Origin: Arcticibacter eurypsychrophilus
GTDB taxonomy: Bacteria > Bacteroidota > Bacteroidia > Sphingobacteriales > Sphingobacteriaceae
Length of the DNA: 64,000 bases
Assembly: GCF_001730525.1 (NCBI RefSeq)
Contig: NZ_MDFN01000011.1
Coordinates: 62,001-126,000, forward strand
Direction: 5' to 3'
Shown here: piece after piece, positions 37,216 through 46,999 of the stretch
Position numbering within the stretch: the stretch's first letter is position 1
Layout of the letters: the number at the start of each line of letters is the position of its first letter
Program-made: the position numbers and the translations under genes
Notes under the pieces: generated by a model
Databases searched by the model: none
What the model saw: only the letters and a program-made list of their open reading frames with translations
What the model was told of the DNA's origin: nothing

Positions 37216-38219
37216 GTAGAAATTATTTTTTGGTATACACGAATATAATCGGTCACCATTTTTTCAGTTGAAAATTTAGATTTGGCCCAGTTATGGCAGT
37301 AAAGGCGATCAATATGAAATATTGTCTTTACTGCTTCTGCCGCTTCGTCTATGGAATTTACCAATACTCCACTTTTTCCATCATCAATTAACTCAGGCAT
37401 AGATCCTTTATTAAAAGCTATTACGGGAGTTCCACACAGCATCGACTCAGCAACGCTCATTCCAAAGGGCTCTTTAAAATTGATGGGATGTAATAGTGCT
37501 AGCGCATTTCCTAATAATTTATTCCGTTGCGATGGACCTACGTTTCCTATAAACTGAATCTGTTCATTCAAAAAGGGTTTAATCAGTTCATTAAAATAAT
37601 GGGTATCCTGAATAAGGCCAGCCATTATCAGCCTTTTATTACTCTTAATCGCTATTTGAATAGCTTCAGATGCACCTTTATCACGATGAATCCGGCCCAA
37701 AAATAATAGGTAATCCTCTGGCGAATTATTAAAATCAAAGTCACATACATTCAATCCATTATATACGGTTGCTATATAATCAAGCTCTGGACTCCGGTTT
37801 GAATTACTTATGGACACATACTGAGTAGATTGGTTGTATTTTTTGTAAACAGGTAAAATCTTTTCTGATGAAAAGCCGTGAATTGTAGTTAAAAAGGGAG
37901 TTTTTATAAGTCGGGAATACGTTAAAGGCAGGAAGTCAAAATTGTTATGAATAAGATCGAAATTAGAAGATTTCTCCATTAAATTACTGATATGGAGGCA
38001 TTCTAATACTTTGGCATCCTGGTCATTATCTTCCCCATATCCTTTTTTAACCACAGCATCAAGTTTTCCTTTAGTCAGGGAATCTGCAGTAGCAAATAAC
38101 GTCACATCATGACCTTGCATCACTAACCCTTCGGCGATATTAGATGCAACTTGTTCCCATGGTCCATAATGCCTGGGTGGGGTCCTCCAGGCGACAGGTG
38201 ATAATATAGCTATTCGCAT
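37212..38219 (-). CDS. GT4-type glycosyltransferase
   Basis: 335 residues of GT-B fold. The N-terminal domain starts 'MRIAILSPVAWRTPPRHYG' and includes 'GHDVTLFATADS'. The C-terminal donor-binding domain has 'LLFLGRIHRDKGASEAI' and the nucleotide-sugar motif 'EPFGMSVAESMLCGTPVIAF', as in GT4. Its ATG overlaps the TAA of the upstream glycosyltransferase by one base, so translation is coupled. The 3' end overlaps the convergent GH130 gene. The acceptor is unknown. Confidence 0.92.
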   Translation of the reverse strand: MRIAILSPVAWRTPPRHYGPWEQVASNIAEGLVMQGHDVTLFATADSLTKGKLDAVVKKGYGEDNDQDAKVLECLHISNLMEKSSNFDLIHNNFDFLPLTYSRLIKTPFLTTIHGFSSEKILPVYKKYNQSTQYVSISNSNRSPELDYIATVYNGLNVCDFDFNNSPEDYLLFLGRIHRDKGASEAIQIAIKSNKRLIMAGLIQDTHYFNELIKPFLNEQIQFIGNVGPSQRNKLLGNALALLHPINFKEPFGMSVAESMLCGTPVIAFNKGSMPELIDDGKSGVLVNSIDEAAEAVKTIFHIDRLYCHNWAKSKFSTEKMVTDYIRVYQKIIST

Positions 38220-40495
38220 TAAAGAACAGAGGCTGAAGCCTTACGTTTAATTTTATAATACCTTGACGCATCATCCATGCCTTTAAGAACCGCTATATGT
38301 GATATCAAACAAGCCAACGTGCTCTCTGCACCTTGATTTCTATTTATGCCACTCATTTGCAGTCCATCCGAACAGCCTTTTGTTTCTGAATCATACAAAG
38401 GAATCCGCAACTCATTCAGACCATAAAACCACATAAAGCTTTGATACATTTTATGTAGCATTTTAGGATCCTGAGTTAAATGATACGCTTGAGAATACAT
38501 AAGTACCATGGCCATCGTTTCAATAGCCTGCTGGTCGTATAACGGCGCTTCGCCTCCCTTAATCAGCCACCCAGTATTCCCAACTGGAGTCAGATATTCT
38601 TTATAAAAGGTCTTTTCTTCTAAAAATGTCAATGATTCCAACGCAATTAAACGTACGCTTTCAATCCCTGTTATTTCACTGGAATGTAATAAGGCAAGCG
38701 GAAGTATAGCATTATCATAGGTCATGCTCGATTCAAACCAATGCCAGTTTTCTGACCTGTTAGCCTTATAAGTTGCCACCAATTGTTCGGTGAGTATTTG
38801 AAGCTGGGCCATCATCTTTCCATCTGATGGATAAGTCTTCAAATAATAAGTCACCCCGATCAACGTATTCGCAATTCCCCGAATATAGCGTAGGTTCTTA
38901 AAATGAGGTATCGAGTATCGAAGCAAATCTTCGCCAAACTCCCGGTATGAATTGTTTGGTGAAGCATTTATCAGGTAGCCCAATGCCCAGATAGTTCTGC
39001 CGAACGAATCTTCAGAGCCCTTTTCATCCAGATAGTCACGGTTAAAACTCAGAAAGTTTCTGAAATTTCCATCCTCGCGCTGCATGTAATGGATATAACT
39101 CAGATATTTAGGAAAAAGTTCCAACGCTTCCGCCGATTTATCGTATTGATGTACCATCAGCATAAGGATCAGGGCACGTGAATTATCATCCAGACAGTAA
39201 CCTTCTTTATAATTTGGAATGCCGTACTTGGCATGCTGTATTAAGCCTGTTGAGTCTGTAAGCCGTCGGATATGTGTGAGGTCAAATGGAGGCAATGATT
39301 CTTTTTCGGGAAGAGATGTCGAATTCTCCGTTTTGGACCTTGCATCTTTTATGGCCTTGTTAAACGCATTGATATATTGTTTGCCAATAAAAGGCCATCT
39401 CAGATGTAGGCCGTATTCGTAGGCATTCTTCTTTAACTTGGTTAATTTGTCTTCGTTATCAAGCAAATCATTAACAATATCTGCCAGCGTATTGAAATCT
39501 TTAAAATTAAATAATCGGCCTCTATTGTTATCTAATAATTCCTGGGCATGCCAGTAGGGAGTAGAAACCACAGCGGCACCTGCACCAACTGCATAAGAAA
39601 GGGTGCCACTTGTAATTTGTGCTTCGTTTAAATATGGAGTTACATAAATATCGCATGCGGTAAGGTAATGCATTAACTCTTCTTCTGAAACAAATTTATT
39701 GATAAAGAAAAGGTGATCTGCAACCTGTAGTTCTTCCGCAAGTTGCTTCAATGAATCTCTGTATTCTTCGCCCGAATTCTTTATAACACCAGGATGTGTA
39801 TTTCCCAATATGACATATACAGCATCTGGATGTTTTTTTACAATTCCTGGAAGAGCACGTATCACAGTTTCTAATCCCTTATTCCGGCTGATTAATCCGA
39901 ATGTAAATAAGGTCTTTTTGCCCTTAAACGGAGCCAGATTCTTTACTAAATTAATCTTAGGTGACTCTAAATCGGGAACACCATGTTCAATTAACTGTAT
40001 TTTTTCTAAAGGTATACCATAAATGGTAGTCAGAAACATAACCGCTTTTTTGCTCATCACCACTATACGTGAGGAGTGCTGTGCAATTTGTCGTGTGATG
40101 AGTTTTTGGGTGTAATTAGGCTCCCGTAAAACAGTATGAAGAATAGTAATCAGCGGTTTTTGTAAAGAGGTAAGTAATGACAATAGATAAATTCCACATT
40201 CACCACCATAAATTCCAAACTCATGCTCTAAGATACAAGAGTCAGCATCGCTGTTATTAATAAACTCTGCTGCATGGATGTAATCCTTTTGTTGCTCTTG
40301 GCGTATTACGAATTTTACTTCTTTCGGATAGATGTACTGCTTAATATCATCAGAATCGTTAAGTGCTACTACAAATCCACTATCTGAGAAAACTTGATCT
40401 TTAAAATTAGAGCTTATGGCCAGAATCAGATTGCTGTTAAATGTAGCAATTCCACATTCACGGGGTAAATACGTAGAAATATATGCTATTTTCAT
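38219..40495 (-). CDS. GT4 glycosyltransferase fused to a C-terminal (alpha/alpha)-barrel-like domain
   Basis: 758 residues. Residues 1 to about 385 are a GT-B glycosyltransferase ('MKIAYISTYLPRECGIATF', 'LFTFGLISRNKGLETVIRAL', 'SGTLSYAVGAGAAVVSTPYW'). Residues about 410-750 are all helical with repeated pairs such as 'GYCLDDNSRALILMLMVHQY', 'YDQQAIETMAMVLMYSQAY' and 'NRNQGAESTLACLISHIAVL', resembling an (alpha/alpha)6 glycosidase-like barrel. Fused and cotranscribed with a second GT4 and facing GH130, it belongs to a glycan synthesis and turnover module. No membrane segments or signal peptide are seen. Confidence 0.88.
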   Translation of the reverse strand: MKIAYISTYLPRECGIATFNSNLILAISSNFKDQVFSDSGFVVALNDSDDIKQYIYPKEVKFVIRQEQQKDYIHAAEFINNSDADSCILEHEFGIYGGECGIYLLSLLTSLQKPLITILHTVLREPNYTQKLITRQIAQHSSRIVVMSKKAVMFLTTIYGIPLEKIQLIEHGVPDLESPKINLVKNLAPFKGKKTLFTFGLISRNKGLETVIRALPGIVKKHPDAVYVILGNTHPGVIKNSGEEYRDSLKQLAEELQVADHLFFINKFVSEEELMHYLTACDIYVTPYLNEAQITSGTLSYAVGAGAAVVSTPYWHAQELLDNNRGRLFNFKDFNTLADIVNDLLDNEDKLTKLKKNAYEYGLHLRWPFIGKQYINAFNKAIKDARSKTENSTSLPEKESLPPFDLTHIRRLTDSTGLIQHAKYGIPNYKEGYCLDDNSRALILMLMVHQYDKSAEALELFPKYLSYIHYMQREDGNFRNFLSFNRDYLDEKGSEDSFGRTIWALGYLINASPNNSYREFGEDLLRYSIPHFKNLRYIRGIANTLIGVTYYLKTYPSDGKMMAQLQILTEQLVATYKANRSENWHWFESSMTYDNAILPLALLHSSEITGIESVRLIALESLTFLEEKTFYKEYLTPVGNTGWLIKGGEAPLYDQQAIETMAMVLMYSQAYHLTQDPKMLHKMYQSFMWFYGLNELRIPLYDSETKGCSDGLQMSGINRNQGAESTLACLISHIAVLKGMDDASRYYKIKRKASASVL

Positions 40496-42687
<2,192 letters not shown>

Positions 42688-42689
42688 AA

Positions 42690-43811
42690 ATGAAAGTGCT
42701 TGCTCTTGAAGGACAAAAAAGTTTAAAAAGTTTTATTGATTTCCCACATGATTTATATCGCAATGATCCGAATTATGTACCCGAATTATATATTGCTCAA
42801 CATGATATATTGACTCCGGGCAAGCACCCTTTTCATGAACATTCAAAGGTTCAGTTATTTCTGGCTTATGATGATCAGAATAAAGTTTGTGGCCGGATTG
42901 CCGCTATATTAAATAACAATCATAACACATTTAATAATACCACTGACGGTTTCTTTGGTTTCTTTGAATGTATCAACAACCAGGAAGTAGCAACTGCGCT
43001 TCTTAATGAAGCTGAGGTATGGTTGAAAAAACAAGGTATCACAAATATAATCGGCCCAGCAAATTTTTCTACAAATGAAACAGTAGGTCTCCTTGTTGAT
43101 GGGTATGACAGTCCCCCTGTCGTGATGATGCCTTACAATTACTCTTACTATCTTCAACTGATTGAGAATGCAGGATATGCTAAAAAAACAGACTTGCTCG
43201 CTTATGATGTGCCTTATGATACACATAATGACCGGTCTGTAAGATTACTAGGTGCTTTACAAGCCAGATTGAAGCGAAGCAATATCATTATCCGGAAATT
43301 AAACATGAAAGACTTCAAAAATGAAGCCGCCAAATTGCGCGATGTTTACAATCAGGCATGGGATCGAAACCTGGGATTTGTTCCGATGACGGAAAAGGAA
43401 TTTGATCATATGGCTAAAGACCTTAAGCTAATTTTAAATCCTGAATTCTGTCTTGTTGCTGAACAGGGTGATAAGTTTATAGGCTTTGCTCTGGGGATCC
43501 CTGATATTAATCAAGTGCTCCGAAAGGTAAAAAGAGGTCGCTTACTGCCTTTTGGCATATTTAAACTTTTGTTTGGCCTTAAAAAGGTTGATTGGTTAAG
43601 GGTGATGGCTTTGGGTGTGCTAACGGAGTATCGGAAGCTTGGAATTGAGGCGTGTCTCTACGGTATAATTATTCAGAATGCAATGGCCAATAACATAAAA
43701 GGTGCTGAATGTTCCTGGATGTTGGAGGATAACTACATGATGAATAATGCGATTGAGGCCATTAACGGCAAAATATATAAAAAATACAGGCTTCTTGAAA
43801 AGGCTTTATGA
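42690..43811 (+). CDS. GNAT-like N-acyltransferase, candidate bacterial ceramide synthase
   Basis: 373 residues without signal peptide. The fold reads as GNAT-like: 'LFLAYDDQNKVCGRIAAILN' (strand pair), 'GFFGFFECINNQEVATALLN', 'GPANFSTNETVGLLVDGYD', and in the second half 'FIGFALGIPDINQVL' and 'LGVLTEYRKLGIEACLYGII', which suits a CoA-binding loop and helix. Placed between spt and an SDR reductase, it is the best candidate for the enzyme that N-acylates the sphingoid base. In Caulobacter a GNAT-type protein has that role (bCerS). The function here is inferred from context; the gene overlaps the next by four bases. Confidence 0.65.
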   Translation: MKVLALEGQKSLKSFIDFPHDLYRNDPNYVPELYIAQHDILTPGKHPFHEHSKVQLFLAYDDQNKVCGRIAAILNNNHNTFNNTTDGFFGFFECINNQEVATALLNEAEVWLKKQGITNIIGPANFSTNETVGLLVDGYDSPPVVMMPYNYSYYLQLIENAGYAKKTDLLAYDVPYDTHNDRSVRLLGALQARLKRSNIIIRKLNMKDFKNEAAKLRDVYNQAWDRNLGFVPMTEKEFDHMAKDLKLILNPEFCLVAEQGDKFIGFALGIPDINQVLRKVKRGRLLPFGIFKLLFGLKKVDWLRVMALGVLTEYRKLGIEACLYGIIIQNAMANNIKGAECSWMLEDNYMMNNAIEAINGKIYKKYRLLEKAL

Positions 43812-44806
43812 GAAAACGGATCCTAATTACAGGCGCCTCCGGGTTTGTAGGTTCTCATCTTATAACCGCTGCTCTTGATGAAGGGTTAGAAGTGTATGCC
43901 GCTGTTCGATCTTCCAGTAATATAAAAGATTTTCAATCACTACCGGTCCATTGGGTCAATCTCAGTATGTCCGAGCCTCAGAAATTACAGTCTGAACTAG
44001 AGCTAAATCAATATAACTTCATCATCCATTGTGCCGGATCGACAAAAGCAAAAACGCAACGTGATTATGATTACGTAAATGCGGAACTTTCAACAAACCT
44101 GGCAAGCGCAGCTGCTCAAGCCGCTATTCCTCTGGAAAAGTTTGTCTTTGTGAGTAGTCTTGCTGCATTAGGGCCGATCGGCTATGAGGATAATAACCCT
44201 ATAGAGGTTAATCATGTGCCCCGACCAGTTACTGCATATGGGAAAAGTAAACTTCTTGCTGAAAAGCAGTTGAAGGAAATAAAGAATCTCCCTTTAGTAA
44301 TTGTTCGCCCTACAGCTGTTTATGGCCCCCGTGAAAAGGATATTTTCATTGTCATCAAAACTATAGCTTCAGGTCTGGAGCCTTATATTGGCAGTAATCC
44401 ACAGAAATTAAGTTTTATTTATGTGAAAGACCTTGTCAAGGTGCTTTTGGTCAGTTTGCGTACTACTATTCCCATAGGAAGTAGCTACAACGTATCCGAC
44501 GGAGCCGTATATTCAAAATATGCACTGGCAGAAATCACAAAAAACTTATTAAAGAAAAAAACATTTAAGTTCCATTTACCGATCCCACTGGTAAGTCTTC
44601 TAGGGTCTTTAATGGAGTTGATATATACGTTCAGAAGCGATGCGCCAGCACTGAATAAAGAAAAAGTTGCCGAATTAAATGCTGAAAACTGGTCCTGCTC
44701 TATTTCTGCGTTGAAACAGGATATGGATTTTATTCCTGAATACCCACTTCAAAAAGGAATGGAAGAGACCTTATTGTGGTATAAGCAAAATAATTGGCTA
44801 ACCTAA
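43808..44806 (+). CDS. Extended SDR (NAD-dependent epimerase/dehydratase), candidate ceramide reductase
   Basis: 332 residues. The N-terminus has the NAD(P)-binding motif 'ILITGASGFVGSHL' (Gly9, Gly12, Gly15), and the active site is Tyr144/Lys148 in 'VTAYGKSKLLAEK', with Ser in 'FVFVSSLAAL'. It overlaps the acyltransferase gene by ATGA, so the two are translationally coupled. In Caulobacter an epimerase/dehydratase-type protein (CerR) reduces the keto group of the acylated sphingoid base. The same order of spt, acyltransferase and SDR makes that role likely here; the substrate is inferred. Confidence 0.7.
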   Translation: MRKRILITGASGFVGSHLITAALDEGLEVYAAVRSSSNIKDFQSLPVHWVNLSMSEPQKLQSELELNQYNFIIHCAGSTKAKTQRDYDYVNAELSTNLASAAAQAAIPLEKFVFVSSLAALGPIGYEDNNPIEVNHVPRPVTAYGKSKLLAEKQLKEIKNLPLVIVRPTAVYGPREKDIFIVIKTIASGLEPYIGSNPQKLSFIYVKDLVKVLLVSLRTTIPIGSSYNVSDGAVYSKYALAEITKNLLKKKTFKFHLPIPLVSLLGSLMELIYTFRSDAPALNKEKVAELNAENWSCSISALKQDMDFIPEYPLQKGMEETLLWYKQNNWLT

Positions 44807-44848
44807 GATTGTTATTTTAATAGTTTAATAACTGATAAATCAATAGAA

Positions 44849-46177
44849 ATGAAAGAACAAGTAAAACCTGCTACAGGTAAGTTGGGAATTCTGATTCCTG
44901 GTTTAGGTGCTGTGGCGACAACTTTTATTGCTGGGGTAGAGGCCGTTAAAAAGGGTCTCGCTCAACCAATAGGATCCCTTACTCAAATGAGTAATATTCG
45001 TGTTGGTAAAAGAACGGAAGATAGAAACCCGAAGATTAAAGACTTTGTCCCTTTGGCCGATTTGAATGATATTGTGTTTGGTGGATGGGATGTGTACGCA
45101 GATAATGTATATGTAGCTGCCTCAAAAGCAAAAGTATTGGAAAAGGATCTTTTATTTGCGGTAAAGGCAGAATTAGAAGCTATCGTTCCAATGAAAGCGG
45201 CGTTTGACAGGCGTTATGTTAAAAATCTGGATGGCACTTATATTAAGTCTTTCGTGACCAAATATGATTTGGCCGAACAGGTTATTGCCGATATCCGGAA
45301 TTTTAAAGCGGATAATGATTGTGAGAGACTGGTTATGGTGTGGTGCGGATCAACAGAGATCTATCATCAGATCAGCGATGTGCACCTTACTCTGGCAGCT
45401 TTTGAAGAGGGATTGCGTAATAATGATCCTGAAATTGCCCCAAGTATGATTTATGCTTACGCGGCTCTTAAAGAAGGCGTTCCTTTTGCAAATGGTGCTC
45501 CTAATCTAACGGTGGATACTCCAGCTTTGTTAGAACTGGCTAGTTTGACGCATACTCCTGTTGCTGGTAAGGATTTTAAAACCGGACAAACCCTCATGAA
45601 AACAATTATTGCCCCAGGTTTAAGCGCCAGGGCGCTTGGTGTTCGTGGTTGGTTTTCTACTAATATCTTAGGGAACAGAGATGGTCTGGTATTGGATGAT
45701 CCGGATAATTTCAAGACGAAAGAAGTCTCTAAACTTAGCGTTTTGGATGAGATCTTCAGACCGGAAGCTAACCCGGATTTATATGCGGATATGTACCATA
45801 AGGTTCGAATTAACTACTATCCCCCACATGGTGATAATAAAGAGAGCTGGGATAATATTGACATATTTGGTTGGTTAGGATATCCAATGCAGATTAAAAT
45901 TAACTTTCTTTGTCGCGATTCTATTTTAGCTGCCCCAATTGTATTAGATCTTGCCTTGTTTATGGATCTATCCAAGAGAGCTGGAATGTCAGGAATTCAG
46001 GAATGGTTGTCCTTCTATTTAAAGTCTCCTCAAACTGCCGAAGGGTTAAGGGCTGAGCATGACATTTTTAAACAATTAATGAAATTGCAGAATACATTGC
46101 GCCATATGATGGATGAAGATCTAATTACCCACCTCGGTTTAGATTATTATCAGGACCTGGTTGACTCTATTCAATAA
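44849..46177 (+). CDS. ino1: Myo-inositol-1-phosphate synthase
   Basis: 442 residues. It converts glucose 6-phosphate to myo-inositol 1-phosphate (NAD-dependent), giving the head group for inositol lipids. Family marks are the N-terminal nucleotide-binding loop 'LGILIPGLGAVATTFIAGV', 'GSLTQMSNIRVGKRTEDRNP', 'LVMVWCGSTEIYH', 'FKTGQTLMKTIIAPGLSARA' with active-site lysines, and 'NILGNRDGLVLDDPDNFKTKE'. Length is usual for the family. It follows the SDR after 42 bases and abuts the phosphatase gene. The homologue in Bacteroides thetaiotaomicron (BT_1526) starts the inositol-lipid cluster. Confidence 0.95.
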   Translation: MKEQVKPATGKLGILIPGLGAVATTFIAGVEAVKKGLAQPIGSLTQMSNIRVGKRTEDRNPKIKDFVPLADLNDIVFGGWDVYADNVYVAASKAKVLEKDLLFAVKAELEAIVPMKAAFDRRYVKNLDGTYIKSFVTKYDLAEQVIADIRNFKADNDCERLVMVWCGSTEIYHQISDVHLTLAAFEEGLRNNDPEIAPSMIYAYAALKEGVPFANGAPNLTVDTPALLELASLTHTPVAGKDFKTGQTLMKTIIAPGLSARALGVRGWFSTNILGNRDGLVLDDPDNFKTKEVSKLSVLDEIFRPEANPDLYADMYHKVRINYYPPHGDNKESWDNIDIFGWLGYPMQIKINFLCRDSILAAPIVLDLALFMDLSKRAGMSGIQEWLSFYLKSPQTAEGLRAEHDIFKQLMKLQNTLRHMMDEDLITHLGLDYYQDLVDSIQ

Positions 46178-46178
46178 T

Positions 46179-46622
46179 ATGTATAAATTAATTTCCACAA
46201 GTCTGGGTATTGGTTATATAAAAGGAGGGGGTACAATTGCGTCTCTGTTATGCTGTATATGCTTATATTTTAGCCGGACTTGTGGAATTAGTCCCCCGTT
46301 GTCAGTACTTATTGCCCTAATCATTTTTGCAGTAGGCTGGTTCACTGCAGAGAAAATGGAGCCTCTATGGGGGAAAGACAATTATCGGATCGTTATTGAT
46401 GAAATTGCCGGTATGTACATCACCATGCTCTTCGTGCCATTAAGTTTGAAAACCTTATTCGTTGGATTCGTTCTTTTCCGACTCTTTGATATCACAAAAC
46501 CATTTTATATCAGGCGCCTTGAAAAACTGCCAGGTGGTTTAGGCGTAATGATGGATGACGTTCTGGCAGGAATTTATGCAAACCTGATCCTGCAAATCGC
46601 CTTATTTGTAAGCTTTCTGTAA
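46179..46622 (+). CDS. PgpA-family phosphatase, candidate phosphatidylinositol-phosphate phosphatase
   Basis: 147 residues from ATG 46179, one base after the ino1 stop; a TTG at 46161 would overlap ino1 and is less likely. It shows the PgpA pattern: 'GIGYIKGGGTIASLL' near the N-terminus, 'RIVIDEIAGMYITMLF' with the catalytic acids, 'LFRLFDITKPFYIRRLEKL' and 'GVMMDDVLAGIYANLIL', with four membrane segments. PgpA removes phosphate from phosphatidylglycerophosphate. In this inositol cluster the likely substrate is phosphatidylinositol phosphate, as shown for the B. thetaiotaomicron cluster phosphatase. That transfer of function is inference. Confidence 0.85.
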   Translation: MYKLISTSLGIGYIKGGGTIASLLCCICLYFSRTCGISPPLSVLIALIIFAVGWFTAEKMEPLWGKDNYRIVIDEIAGMYITMLFVPLSLKTLFVGFVLFRLFDITKPFYIRRLEKLPGGLGVMMDDVLAGIYANLILQIALFVSFL

Positions 46623-46627
46623 ATTCA

Positions 46628-46999
46628 ATGAAAAAATTCATCAAAGCACAACTTGCATCATTTAGTGGCACAGCTATTGACTTTTCTACTACAATAGTCA
46701 GTGTGGAGGTTTTTAATCACTGGTATGTGTCATCTAATTTAGCTGGAAACATATTAGGAGGGTTAACCAACTTTGCGCTGGGTAGAATATGGGTGTTCCA
46801 AGCCCGTGGTGAAAAGTTGCATTTGCAAGCTTTTAGATATGTATTAGTTTGGATTGGGAATATAATACTCAATACTTCTGGGGTATTTGTTCTCACTCAT
46901 TATATGAGCATATCTTATATATATAGTAAAGTAATTGTATCTCTTTTCGTTAGCGTAGGGTGGAACTATTTTTTACAAAAACATTTTGTCTTTAAATAA
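46628..46999 (+). CDS. GtrA family membrane protein, candidate lipid flippase
   Basis: 123 residues with four membrane helices in the GtrA arrangement: 'QLASFSGTAIDFSTTIVSVE', 'SNLAGNILGGLTNFALGRIW', 'YVLVWIGNIILNTSGVFVL' and 'IVSLFVSVGWNYFLQKHFVF'. GtrA proteins are thought to translocate lipid-linked sugars. Here it sits five bases after the PgpA-type gene and directly abuts the DUF5686 gene, inside an inositol-lipid operon, so movement of an inositol lipid or its precursor is a reasonable guess. No enzymatic motif is present. Confidence 0.9.
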   Translation: MKKFIKAQLASFSGTAIDFSTTIVSVEVFNHWYVSSNLAGNILGGLTNFALGRIWVFQARGEKLHLQAFRYVLVWIGNIILNTSGVFVLTHYMSISYIYSKVIVSLFVSVGWNYFLQKHFVFK

